Assembly: GCF_010119245.1 (NCBI RefSeq)
Contig: NZ_WNKG01000003.1
Span: forward strand, 248,001 to 312,000
Length of the DNA: 64,000 nt
Direction of reading: 5' to 3'
Origin: Cyclobacterium salsum
Lineage (GTDB): Bacteria; Bacteroidota; Bacteroidia; Cytophagales; Cyclobacteriaceae
Positions 16,879 through 25,450 of this stretch are shown in pieces. Position 1 is the stretch's first letter. Each line of letters starts with the position of its first letter. Position numbers and translations under genes: made by a program. The notes under the pieces are model-generated. The model saw only the letters and a list, made by a program, of their open reading frames with translations. It had not been told where the DNA came from and did no database searches.

Positions 16879-16917
16879 GAACCCCGGCAGTACCTTTTCA
16901 GGTATTTACCGGGGTTC
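16879..16917. terminator. Long terminator hairpin between convergent genes
   Basis: GAACCCCGG (16879-16887) pairs with CCGGGGTTC (16909-16917), and an inner TACCT/AGGTA extends the stem. An upstream A-run and downstream T's suggest it may work for both the GH130-type gene (+) and the outer-membrane protein gene ending at 16957 (-). Confidence 0.8.
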
Positions 16918-16956
16918 TGTTAATTGAGAGAATTAACAGTCTTTAAGGGGGCAGAA

Positions 16957-19482
16957 TTAGTTTGGTCCACCGCCGCCCATGACGGCACCGCCGGCACCAC
17001 CATCGCCCTCTTTTAAATCTTCATTGGTCACGCCTCGTTTCTTCCTTCTTCCACCATCCACACTTAGTTTTCCGATTCGGTAAGAGAAGTTTATTTTAAA
17101 ATTCATGTTTCGCATACTGGTGACACTTTCCTGCATGATGGTAGGAGTCACCAACTCATTTCGGATTTTAAATTCGCTGGTAAAGAAGTTTTCTGCACCG
17201 AATCCGATACTTCCTCTCTTTTCAGCAAATTGCTTGTTTATGCTTAAGCTGTAGATACCAAAGCCTCCAGATGAACCTTGTAATTGAACCCTTCGGCCCC
17301 GGTAGAAGCTGAATGCCTGGATTTGCCAGTCATTTGGTAGGCTGTAGTTTCCGAACAGCCTTCCGCTCAATACCAACCCTTCGTTTTGAGCAGCAAATGC
17401 AGGATCATCTAAGCCATTATCCAATTGGGCAAAATAGCTGTCTATGGATCCATTTAGCGAAAATTTACCTGAAATGTTGATGTTAGAGAACACGCTCAGG
17501 CCATACGCTCTTTCATTTCCTATGTTCTCGTAGGTGGTGAAGATCACATCGTCATCCTGAATGGTTCTTACCGGTTGGATGGATCCGGTGGTATTTCTCA
17601 GGTAGGTAGTGAAATTAAGCGATGTTCCTTTTATAAACGTGCTGTAGGATAATTCGTAATTGTCTGTAAATTCCGGATCCAATAGCGGGTTTCCCTGTGT
17701 GATTTGTTGAGGGTTGGCCGCTTCAATGTTTGGGTTCAGAAAATTCAGGGAAGGCCTCTGAATTCTTCGGTTATACGCCGCTTTTAACATGTTTCCATTT
17801 TCCAATTTTCTACCAAAGTTCATGTTTGGAACGAAGGTTCCGTAGGAAGGTATATCGGCAGGCAAATCAGAATCAAGAAAATCAGCTTCGATATTGGTAT
17901 ATTCGTAGCGCATTCCTGCTTTGATGGTATAGTGTTCCAGGAAGCCCAGTGTGTAGGATAAGTATCCTGCGGTTACATTTTGGTCGTAATTAAACTTATT
18001 GGAAAGGCTAATATCGTCCACTTCTTCAAATTCCCCATCGGCTCCTTCTGCCCGGAAATAAGCAAAGTCACTGACGGCTTTCCGAAGAATGTTTTTCGCA
18101 CCGTATTCCAAAATCTGGTTATCACCTGAGCCCATGGGGCTGACATAGTCTAATTGAACCGTGAATTCTTCGTTAAGGTTATCGTTGTCATTTTTCAATC
18201 GGCTTACTACCTGGTCAAAGGACTCGTTATACAAACTGTTGATAAAATCATTGGTTCGATTGCTTCGGCTATACAAGCCAGACACACTAAATTCTTTCCC
18301 TTTTTTCTCAAAACTTTTGGTATAGTTATAGCTTACATCCACACTGTTGGAGAGATTATCTGTACGTACATCTCGCAGCAGCTCACTTACCAATACATCT
18401 TCCACATAGGTTTCGGTAGTCAGGTCATCCTGGTTCATTTTCATGTTTCTCAGACCAAAACTGACGGATGTGGTCATGAAATTAAGTGGGTTGATTTCGT
18501 AATCCCATCCAAAATTATACCTTCCGAACATCATGTTGTTACGGGTATCGGCAGCTTGAAGTATCCGTCTGTCAGGTCCATCGGAGGACAGCAGCGTTTG
18601 CTCATTTTCAAACCCTCCCAGTATATTATATCCGGCACGACCAAATCCGCCCAGACTAAAGCCCATTTTTCCCTTCTTAAGGGCAGCATTCAATCCCACA
18701 TTAGATCCTCTTATCCCGGCACTGGTATTGATGTTCAGGGAAGCACCTTGTAACTTATTTTTCTTTGTCACAATATTGATTACCCCTCCGGTGCCTTCTG
18801 CATCGTATTTGGCAGACGGGGAGGTGATTACCTCTACCGACTTTATTTCTTCGGCAGGAATTTGCTTTAATGCATCGGCAATATTGTTGGCCACAATGGC
18901 GGATTGTTTGTTATCGATCAAAACCAGGATATTACTGCTTCCGCGCATGGACACGTTTCCATCCAAATCTACGGTAAGCATCGGAACCCTACGCAAGACA
19001 TCGGAAGCATCTCCTCCGATGGTGGTTTTATCATTTTCGGCATTGTATATCGTACGGTCCACTTTTTCTGTGATCAGGCTTCGTTGCCCCTGTACGGTTA
19101 CCTCTTCCAGTGCAACAGCAGATTCAGCCAGGGTAAGATTTCCCAAAAAGACATCGGGGGTATTAGGTCCCACTTCGATATCCTCCCGAACGAGGGGGTC
19201 ATAGCCCACATAACTTAATTCAACTTTATATCGGCCAGCGTTTTTTACATTAAAAAAGAATTCTCCGCTGTCATCCGCAACCCCACCGGCAACCCCAGCA
19301 TCGGTACCCGCCTCTTTCAACATGGCTGTCGCATAAGGAACCGGTTCACCGGTTTCTTTATCTACCACCTTGCCCGAAATTTTGAATTCTTTCTTGTCTG
19401 CATTTCCCTGCGCATGGGTGTGTAGGGTTCCTGCAAACAGGAAGAGGGTGGATATTACTAATAAACTGAATAATCTTTTCAT
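16957..19482 (-). CDS. TonB-dependent-receptor-like outer-membrane beta-barrel protein (OMP_b-brl_3 type)
   Basis: 841 residues. A signal peptide (to about residue 25) is followed by a CarboxypepD_reg-like domain (EFKISGKVVDKETGEPVPYATAM...) at about 32-115. A plug domain comes next, with ITEKVDRTIYNAEND, GDASDVLRRVPMLTVDLDG and NILVLIDNKQSAIV at about 138-250. The barrel region contains RIQRPSLNFLNPN and GNPLLDPEFTDNYELSY, the markers of the OMP_b-brl_3 barrel. It is probably an outer-membrane transporter or sensor for peptides or other ligands. The C-terminus is odd: after the last barrel strand there is a basic patch GGRRKKRGV and a Gly-rich end. It is divergent from a His_kinase/LytTR pair (292 bp apart), which is likely its regulator. 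Confidence 0.86.
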   Translation of the reverse strand: MKRLFSLLVISTLFLFAGTLHTHAQGNADKKEFKISGKVVDKETGEPVPYATAMLKEAGTDAGVAGGVADDSGEFFFNVKNAGRYKVELSYVGYDPLVREDIEVGPNTPDVFLGNLTLAESAVALEEVTVQGQRSLITEKVDRTIYNAENDKTTIGGDASDVLRRVPMLTVDLDGNVSMRGSSNILVLIDNKQSAIVANNIADALKQIPAEEIKSVEVITSPSAKYDAEGTGGVINIVTKKNKLQGASLNINTSAGIRGSNVGLNAALKKGKMGFSLGGFGRAGYNILGGFENEQTLLSSDGPDRRILQAADTRNNMMFGRYNFGWDYEINPLNFMTTSVSFGLRNMKMNQDDLTTETYVEDVLVSELLRDVRTDNLSNSVDVSYNYTKSFEKKGKEFSVSGLYSRSNRTNDFINSLYNESFDQVVSRLKNDNDNLNEEFTVQLDYVSPMGSGDNQILEYGAKNILRKAVSDFAYFRAEGADGEFEEVDDISLSNKFNYDQNVTAGYLSYTLGFLEHYTIKAGMRYEYTNIEADFLDSDLPADIPSYGTFVPNMNFGRKLENGNMLKAAYNRRIQRPSLNFLNPNIEAANPQQITQGNPLLDPEFTDNYELSYSTFIKGTSLNFTTYLRNTTGSIQPVRTIQDDDVIFTTYENIGNERAYGLSVFSNINISGKFSLNGSIDSYFAQLDNGLDDPAFAAQNEGLVLSGRLFGNYSLPNDWQIQAFSFYRGRRVQLQGSSGGFGIYSLSINKQFAEKRGSIGFGAENFFTSEFKIRNELVTPTIMQESVTSMRNMNFKINFSYRIGKLSVDGGRRKKRGVTNEDLKEGDGGAGGAVMGGGGPN

Positions 19483-19774
19483 TGGAGTGGAATATTTTAA
19501 ATAATAGTTGTTTCAATACCTGCAACAAAAGAAATCTATTCTGTAGGGATAAAAAAACACAATAGATAGGTAGCCGTCAATTATCGACAAAAGCAGGAAA
19601 ATACCAGACCAATGATTCGGCACTTCTCAATATTTGTATTGGTGGATCAGATTGGCTGATTAGACGGCTATTAAGGTATCTTGGTAGATTCTTTTGGTTC
19701 TTTCGTTTTCTTTATTTTAAGTTTATGCTGAGAAAAGGTATTTCTACGGAATATCGATCTCCCAATCTAAGCTT

Positions 19775-20842
19775 ATGTCGTATTCCAATCAATCCCAGCG
19801 GATCACCCTGCTTATTCACATACTGGCGTGGATATTCATCGCCACGGTGATTTTCGTAGTCAGTCCCCTTTCCTGGAAAGTAGAGTTACCAGTTGAATAC
19901 TGGTTCAAGCAGGGCTTTGTTCTAGCATTTCTTATTTTGCTGTTTTACCTCAATATGAAGGTGCTCGTTCCTAAAATTCTATTTAAGGGAAAGAACTGGA
20001 CCTTTCTGCTGATAGCCATAGGCTCTACCTTAGTCAGTTTGTTTTTGATTATTCAATATGAAAATATTGTCAACCTGCCCGAGTTGATGCATTATTCCTT
20101 CCGGCCCAATGTACCCTACGAACCAAGACCCCGAAACTTCAGTTATGACCTGTTCACCGTATTGTTGTTACTTTTTGGTTTTGGAATCAGCACCAGCGTA
20201 GTGGCGGTACAAAAGTGGCAGGCCGATTTGGCTTTAAGAAAAGAGATGGAGCAGGAAAAGGTGTCCTCTGAATTGTCCTATCTTAAAGCGCAGATAAATC
20301 CGCATTTTTTCTTCAATACGCTGAATAATATCTATGCACTGACCAACATTGACGTGGAAAGAGCCCAGAAAGCCTTGCTGAAGCTGTCCCGAATGATGCG
20401 TTATGTCCTTTACGAAACGGATAAGGACCTGACGCGATTTAGTAAGGAACTGGATTTTATCATTGACTACATCGAACTGATGCGGCTGAGGCTCTCAGAT
20501 AAGGTGATTCTGAACATTGACATACAGGAGAAAGTAGAGGATGTGCCCATCGCCCCCATGTTATTACTTCCTTTTCTTGAAAATTGCTTTAAGCACGGTA
20601 TCAGTTCCACCAATGAAAGTAAAATTGATATTTCCATTTCTCAAAAAGGGAAAATTGTGCAACTTCAGACGCTGAATACCATCTTTCCGGCAAATCCTAA
20701 TAGTAAAGAGACCGAAGGAAGCGGCATCGGGTTGACCAACACCAAAAGGAGGTTGGCCTTGATTTACGGAAAAAAGCACCAACTTAATATTGACCAAAAT
20801 AATGAAAAATATCGAGTAGATTTAACCTTGGATTTGTCATGA
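19775..20842 (+). CDS. LytS-like sensor histidine kinase (His_kinase family)
   Basis: 355 residues. Four membrane helices occupy the first ~150 residues. They are followed by the His_kinase (PF06580-type) signature YLKAQINPHFFFNTLNNIYAL, with the phosphorylated His near residue 176. The HATPase domain has PMLLLPFLENCFKHG (N box) and GSGIGLTNTKRRL (G box). No periplasmic sensory domain is visible, so the membrane domain itself probably senses. The stop overlaps the start of the response regulator by 4 bp. Divergence from the outer-membrane protein gene suggests co-regulation. Confidence 0.9.
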   Translation: MSYSNQSQRITLLIHILAWIFIATVIFVVSPLSWKVELPVEYWFKQGFVLAFLILLFYLNMKVLVPKILFKGKNWTFLLIAIGSTLVSLFLIIQYENIVNLPELMHYSFRPNVPYEPRPRNFSYDLFTVLLLLFGFGISTSVVAVQKWQADLALRKEMEQEKVSSELSYLKAQINPHFFFNTLNNIYALTNIDVERAQKALLKLSRMMRYVLYETDKDLTRFSKELDFIIDYIELMRLRLSDKVILNIDIQEKVEDVPIAPMLLLPFLENCFKHGISSTNESKIDISISQKGKIVQLQTLNTIFPANPNSKETEGSGIGLTNTKRRLALIYGKKHQLNIDQNNEKYRVDLTLDLS

Positions 20843-21564
20843 ATATCAGGTGTATCGTAGTAGATGATGAGCCCCTGGCCCTGGAGATGGTTTGTAAATT
20901 TGTAGAGAAAACAGCCTTTCTTCAATTGGACGCAAAATTTGAAAGTGCCCTGGAAGCATTGGCCTATATCAATTCCCAACAGGTAGATCTCCTGTTTTTG
21001 GACATTCAGATGCCTGATTTGACCGGTATGGAGCTGGCCCGGGTGCTTGAAGGAAGGAAAGGTACCGCTTCTCCTAAAATCATCTTCACTACGGCCTACA
21101 ACCAATTCGCGATCGAAGGATACAAAGTCGATGCACTGGATTACCTGCTAAAGCCCTTTAGTTACGAAGAGTTTCTGACAGCCAGCCAAAAGGCCTTACG
21201 TCACTTCGAGAATTCACAGGCGATAGAAAAAGAACCGGTTCAGGATTATATTTTTTTAAAAGTCGAATACCAATTGGTTAAGGTTAAACTCAAAGAAATT
21301 ATCCTGGTAGAAGGGTACAAAGATTACGTAAAAGTGCATCTGGAAGGAAAAAGTGCTCCCTTGCTCTCGCTCACCACGCTCAAAAGCATGGAAGAAATGC
21401 TTCCTGATAAACAATTTATGCGTGTGCATCGGTCCTATATCATATCCTTGGATCATATCCAATCCATCAGTAAGAGCACGGTAAATATGGGCATCATCAC
21501 CATCACCGTCGGTGAAGGATACAAGGAAAATTTTCTGCAATTTATCAATAAATGGATCCAATAA
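20839..21564 (+). CDS. LytTR-family response regulator
   Basis: 241 residues. The receiver domain begins CIVVDDEPLALEMV, has the phosphoacceptor Asp55 in LLFLDIQMPD, and ends with the conserved Lys in YLLKPFSYEEF. A LytTR DNA-binding domain (residues about 135-241) includes FLKVEYQLVKV, VEGYKDYVKVHLEG, MRVHRSYIISLDHI and a C-terminal beta-strand set. It overlaps its kinase by 4 bp. Likely targets are the divergent outer-membrane protein gene and itself. It is convergent with msrAB, with 28 bp between the stops. Confidence 0.92.
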   Translation: MNIRCIVVDDEPLALEMVCKFVEKTAFLQLDAKFESALEALAYINSQQVDLLFLDIQMPDLTGMELARVLEGRKGTASPKIIFTTAYNQFAIEGYKVDALDYLLKPFSYEEFLTASQKALRHFENSQAIEKEPVQDYIFLKVEYQLVKVKLKEIILVEGYKDYVKVHLEGKSAPLLSLTTLKSMEEMLPDKQFMRVHRSYIISLDHIQSISKSTVNMGIITITVGEGYKENFLQFINKWIQ

Positions 21565-21592
21565 AATCAGAAGATTCCAACTACCTTGTAAG

Positions 21593-22687
21593 CTATTCTA
21601 CGGCGTACACGAAATTGCCATAGCCTTCTTCCTCCATATCTGAAAGGGGAATGAACTTCATGGCAGCGGAATTCATGCAATATCTCAGCCCTGTAGGTTC
21701 CGGACCGTCATTAAAAACATGACCCACATGCGAATCCCCATACTTACTGCGAACTTCTACGCGTACCATACCCATACTTCTATCAATCGGCTTTTCCAGA
21801 AACCGAGCATCCACCGGTTTGGTAAAACTGGGCCAACCTGACCCTGATTCGTATTTATCACGTGAACTGAACAAAGGAGCACCTGAAACAATACAGACAT
21901 ACAAGCCTTTTTCCTTATTATCATTGAGGGGATTGTCAAAAGCCCGCTCAGTAGCTTCTTCCATCGTGACCTGATATTGTAACGTTGTTAAACTGGCTTT
22001 CAATTCACTATCGGAGGGCTTGTCATAGTTATCAGAGGAGGGTACCTCCCAATGTTGCTGAATAAACCGGTCTCTTCCTGAACCGGTCCGGTAGGCTTTA
22101 TACTCATTGGGTTGCTTTTTGTAATAGTCCTGGTGATATTCCTCGGCAGGGTAAAAATTCGTAAACTTCACAATCGGCGTGACGATAGGCTTTTCAAAAA
22201 CAGTTGATTGCTCCAATTTTTCTTTGCTGGATTCAGCCACTTTTTTCTGACTTTGATCGTGATAGAATAAAACCGACTCGTATTGGCTTCCCCGATCATA
22301 AAAACTCCCCCCCGCATCGGTAGGGTCAAACAATTTCCAGTAAATATCAATGATCTCACTGAAACTGATCACATCTGGATCAAAGGTTACCTGAACGGCC
22401 TCTTTATGACTGGTTTGGCCTGAGGAAACCTGCGCATAGGTTGGATTTTTTTCTTTTCCTCCCGCATAACCTGAAACGACTGAAATAACCCCGTCAATCC
22501 CTTCAAAAGGAGCTTCTATGCACCAAAAACAACCTCCGGCAAAGGTGGCTTTTTCGGTTTTACCTTGATAACTGACCGATTCCTCCTCTCCATTATCACC
22601 TCCCGACTCATTCGATGCGTTGCAGGCTGAAAGGGTAATGGAAAAAAGGGCCACTAGCCCGAATAGGGTTTTCCTTGAATAGCTCAT
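21593..22687 (-). CDS. msrAB: Bifunctional peptide methionine sulfoxide reductase MsrA/MsrB, predicted lipoprotein
   Basis: 364 residues. A signal peptide with lipobox TLSACN places Cys22 as the lipid anchor, followed by a Gly/Glu-rich linker. MsrA (about 45-215): [14 protein letters not shown] holds the catalytic Cys53, and [12 protein letters not shown] and the EEYHQDY stretch complete the site. MsrB (about 230-360): [23 protein letters not shown] and [16 protein letters not shown] with the catalytic Cys. The usual MsrB Zn-binding CxxC pairs are missing, as in many MsrAB fusions. It repairs both R and S methionine sulfoxide in envelope proteins. No operon partner. Confidence 0.95.
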   Translation of the reverse strand: MSYSRKTLFGLVALFSITLSACNASNESGGDNGEEESVSYQGKTEKATFAGGCFWCIEAPFEGIDGVISVVSGYAGGKEKNPTYAQVSSGQTSHKEAVQVTFDPDVISFSEIIDIYWKLFDPTDAGGSFYDRGSQYESVLFYHDQSQKKVAESSKEKLEQSTVFEKPIVTPIVKFTNFYPAEEYHQDYYKKQPNEYKAYRTGSGRDRFIQQHWEVPSSDNYDKPSDSELKASLTTLQYQVTMEEATERAFDNPLNDNKEKGLYVCIVSGAPLFSSRDKYESGSGWPSFTKPVDARFLEKPIDRSMGMVRVEVRSKYGDSHVGHVFNDGPEPTGLRYCMNSAAMKFIPLSDMEEEGYGNFVYAVE

Positions 22688-22767
22688 GTAAAATCGTGTA
22701 TTTATTTCCCTTAGGAAACGTCAAAATAGGGGTTTATGTTCAAAAATTTTAAGAGCCGGTTATCAGA

Positions 22768-22971
22768 TTATCCGGTTTGTGAATTATCCTCCGGAATGAC
22801 AAACCACAGAATCAAGTAAACCAGTAATCCTGGAAAAGCAGCACTCAGTAATGAAATCAGCACGTAGGCAATTCGAAGTTTGTCTGCTTCCCAGTCCAGG
22901 TAGTTGGCAAGCCCACCGCATACGCCTGCAATTAGTTTATTCTGAGTGGATCGGTGAAATTTTTTAGTCAT
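22768..22971 (-). CDS. PspC-domain small membrane protein
   Basis: 67 residues, nearly all PspC domain: KLIAGVCGGLANYLDWEADKLRIAYVLI, then AFPGLLVYLILWFVIPED. One N-terminal amphipathic region and one or two membrane helices. PspC domains are linked to phage-shock or membrane-stress responses, but stand-alone copies like this have no established partner. It lies 80 bp from msrAB on the same strand and may share its transcript. Confidence 0.88.
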   Translation of the reverse strand: MTKKFHRSTQNKLIAGVCGGLANYLDWEADKLRIAYVLISLLSAAFPGLLVYLILWFVIPEDNSQTG

Positions 22972-23238
22972 GGAATCGTAATATTTAGCGTTAAAAAAAA
23001 CGGGATGTCAGCTTAAGGTAGTCAAACCACCCTAATCCATGTAAATTAAGCAATTTGAAGGCCAATTTCAAAAAAAGGAGTGCCAACGCCACATCCCCTG
23101 GAAGGAACCGCTAGATTGATCAGTTGTGTTGGATATCAATTCTGGCATTTTTTTTGAACCGAGTGACTAAGAGTAAGTGATCGAAAGCCATGGCTTTCTT
23201 TTATTTAATTGAATGTATAACCAAACCAACTCAACACC

Positions 23239-23682
23239 ATGAATTTGAATGTAGTTAATTTGAGCGCAGCAATCGCCTGCACCCTGTTATTTATTGCCTG
23301 TGACGGCAGTCAATCTGGTAAGGATAACCTGAATGAAGCGGAAGACGAAATGGAAGCAATAACTTCTGATACCAAGGAGGAGGTTAACGAAGTTCTTTCA
23401 GAAACAGAAGAGGTTATTTCCAAGGAAACGGCTGAACTCAAAGAGGAGGCCAGCAATTTGAAAAGTAAATTGAATGAAAATCAACTGGAACCTGCCGATT
23501 CAGCCATTAGCGAGCATATTTCACGCTTGGATGAAGGCATCCAGAATTTGGAGCTAAAGTCAAGAGAATTTGAAAATGCGGCTCAAAAAAGAAAAGAACA
23601 GATCAAAACCGAATTTGATAAATTGGTAGTAGAAGTGGAAACAAGTTTGGAGAATTTGAAAGAGGAATTGCAAGAGGGCTAA
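23239..23682 (+). CDS. Small coiled-coil lipoprotein
   Basis: 147 residues. A signal peptide ends at a lipobox FIACDG (Cys near 21). The mature part is almost entirely Glu/Lys/Asn-rich helix with heptad-like spacing (for example EVLSETEEVISKETAELKEE), predicted to form a long coiled coil. No enzymatic motif. It could be a spacer or stalk protein of the periplasm. Own transcription unit: a perfect terminator follows within 30 bp. Confidence 0.7.
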   Translation: MNLNVVNLSAAIACTLLFIACDGSQSGKDNLNEAEDEMEAITSDTKEEVNEVLSETEEVISKETAELKEEASNLKSKLNENQLEPADSAISEHISRLDEGIQNLELKSREFENAAQKRKEQIKTEFDKLVVEVETSLENLKEELQEG

Positions 23683-23710
23683 ATCGAATTTAGACTACTG
23701 TAAATGAGAA

Positions 23711-23744
23711 AGGCATTTTCTGAGCGATCAGGAAATGCTTTTTT
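23711..23744 (+). terminator. Terminator after the coiled-coil lipoprotein gene
   Basis: GCATTTTCTGA (23713-23723) pairs with TCAGGAAATGC (23728-23738; one G-T pair) around a GCGA tetraloop and is followed by six T's. Confidence 0.9.
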
Positions 23745-23819
23745 ATTTGAAGCCCTCTCAATCAAATCATTGTACAGGTGCTATTTGCAGCTGCCAGGCA
23801 CGGCGTTACTGAAGGCAGA

Positions 23820-23857
23820 AACCGTTGAGGTCTTCGAGACCTCGACGGTTTTTTTTG
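23820..23857 (+). terminator. Second, very stable hairpin with T-run
   Basis: AACCGTTGAGGTCT (23820-23833) pairs with AGACCTCGACGGTT (23837-23850), 14 bp with one G-T pair, loop TCG, then TTTTTT. The GAGGTCTTCGAGACCTC core resembles palindromic intergenic repeats common in Bacteroidetes, so it may be a repeat element acting as a terminator. It lies about 80 bp beyond the first terminator with no credible gene between. From here to 24215 the DNA is AT-rich and holds only a possible 20-codon ORF (see findings). Confidence 0.8.
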
Positions 23858-24215
23858 TGTACATTCCGAAAAAAGAATACGAGGTCATATCGATGAGTGA
23901 TTTAGAGGAAGCGCAAATGGTTTTGGTTATCAGTAAATTACCTTAACTGAAAAGCAACAACAACTTGACAGGTTTTCGGATTCTAAGAATTATGAAAAAC
24001 GTATTAAGTATCGTAAAATTATTTTTTCAGGGTGTAAAAAAAACTCCAAAATGAGTCACCGGCAAAAGCGATTTTTTTGGCTTGAAAATTGCGCAAAATT
24101 TATAAATAAAGTTTTGAAGAAAATATTGAAAAGGTATCACAAGATCTGAAATTGACAATTCCGTGTAAAAAAATAGGCAAACGCGGATTACTTCAATTGG
24201 GGAGGAATTTATATT

Positions 24216-25310
24216 ATGGAAGATACAGAAAATTTGTTGAGCGATACCGATTATGATTTGGGTTTGTTTTTTAAATTTTCTCCGGATCTGTTTTGCATCG
24301 CAAGCTACGATGGGTATTTTAAAAAAGTTAGTCCCTCTTTTCAGAAACTATTGGGTTATTCTTTTGATGAATTGTATGAAAATCCCACTACTACTTTTTT
24401 GTATGGAGAAGATGCAGCTATCACGGCGGACATTCGAAAAAATGTAATTGGTGGCACGGCTTTAAAAAATTTTGAGAACCGGTACCGGACAAAAACAGGC
24501 GAAGTGATTTGGCTTTCCTGGACGTCTTTTCCAATACCGGAAGAAAAGTTGATCTACGGGGTCGCCAGAAACATTACCCCCAAAAAAGAAATTGAGATCA
24601 AGAAAAACGAATGGATTCGGTATTTGACCCAGAGGAATGAAAAATTAAAGCAACTTACCATTACCACTTCGCATGACCTCAGGGCACCTGTTAATAACCT
24701 TTTAGCTGTTTTTCAGCTAATGGATACTCAAAAAATTGAAGATCAGGAGACATTGGAACTGGTGGAGTTGCTGCATCAGTCCACAGAGGGTTTAAAACAG
24801 AAGTTAGATCATTTTTTAACCACCCTAAAACAAGATTACGCTGAGAAGGTAAAGGTCGAAAAACTTTCGCTTAGGGGTATTTACAACCAAACCACGGTTG
24901 CCATTCAATCGCTTATTGAAAATTCAGGGGCGGTGATTTTGGCTGACTTCAGCCAGGTTCCGGAAGTTGAATTCAACCGCATGTACCTGGAAAGTATTTT
25001 CCTGAATTTGATTACCAACTCCATCAAATACAGTAAATCGAATGTAAAACCCCTTATAGAAATTAAGTCTTTTGTAAAAAATGGCATGGTAAAAATTTCC
25101 TTTACGGACAATGGGCTGGGCTTTGATATGGAACAGGTGAAAATGAAATTATTTGGCTTTGATCAAACGTTTCACAACCACAAGGAAAGCCAGGGAGTTG
25201 GGTTATACCTGGTACATGCGCATGTTACGGCATTGGGCGGAAAGATCGGGGTGAATAGTAAACCTGGGGAGGGAACGGAATTTATCATTTCATTTCCAGA
25301 TCTGGATTAG
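24216..25310 (+). CDS. PAS-domain sensor histidine kinase, soluble
   Basis: 364 residues and no membrane segment. A PAS domain (about 20-130) contains FFKFSPDLFCIASYDGYFKK, LLGYSFDEL and a PAC-like YRTKTGEVIWLSWTSFP. A short coiled coil leads to the dimerisation helix LTITTSHDLRAPVNNL with the His near residue 152. The catalytic domain has NLITNSIKYS (N box), FTDNGLGFDM (G1) and GVGLYLVHAHV (G2). There is no receiver domain and no response regulator next door, so it is an orphan kinase. GGAGGAAT at 24199-24206 is a rare purine-rich ribosome site for this phylum, 10 bp before the ATG. Confidence 0.9.
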   Translation: MEDTENLLSDTDYDLGLFFKFSPDLFCIASYDGYFKKVSPSFQKLLGYSFDELYENPTTTFLYGEDAAITADIRKNVIGGTALKNFENRYRTKTGEVIWLSWTSFPIPEEKLIYGVARNITPKKEIEIKKNEWIRYLTQRNEKLKQLTITTSHDLRAPVNNLLAVFQLMDTQKIEDQETLELVELLHQSTEGLKQKLDHFLTTLKQDYAEKVKVEKLSLRGIYNQTTVAIQSLIENSGAVILADFSQVPEVEFNRMYLESIFLNLITNSIKYSKSNVKPLIEIKSFVKNGMVKISFTDNGLGFDMEQVKMKLFGFDQTFHNHKESQGVGLYLVHAHVTALGGKIGVNSKPGEGTEFIISFPDLD

Positions 25311-25384
25311 TGAATTGGTTTTGTTTCGATCCGGTTGTTTCCTTTTTAAATGCTAATTTTTTTCATCAACTTGTCAGGAATTAG

Positions 25385-25417
25385 ACAGATAGTCGTCTGT
25401 TCCAGTACGTAAATTTG
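25385..25417 (+). promoter_or_regulatory. Promoter and dyad before the redox-glycan operon
   Basis: TAAATTTG at 25410-25417 fits the -7 consensus, 33 bp before the ATG at 25451. Just upstream is the dyad ACAGA-N6-TCTGT (25385-25400), which may bind a regulator. A TACGTA hexamer overlaps the -7 box at 25406-25411, like those in the nitrate island. No clear -33 box, so activation may be needed. Confidence 0.45.
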
Positions 25418-25450
25418 TTTGAGAAATAGTATTAGGAAGGATTTTTCCCA

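Noticed and set aside
23704-23946. An 80-codon plus strand ORF
   Set aside because: It runs through both strong terminator hairpins, which explain most of its sequence, and has no family-like region or start signal.
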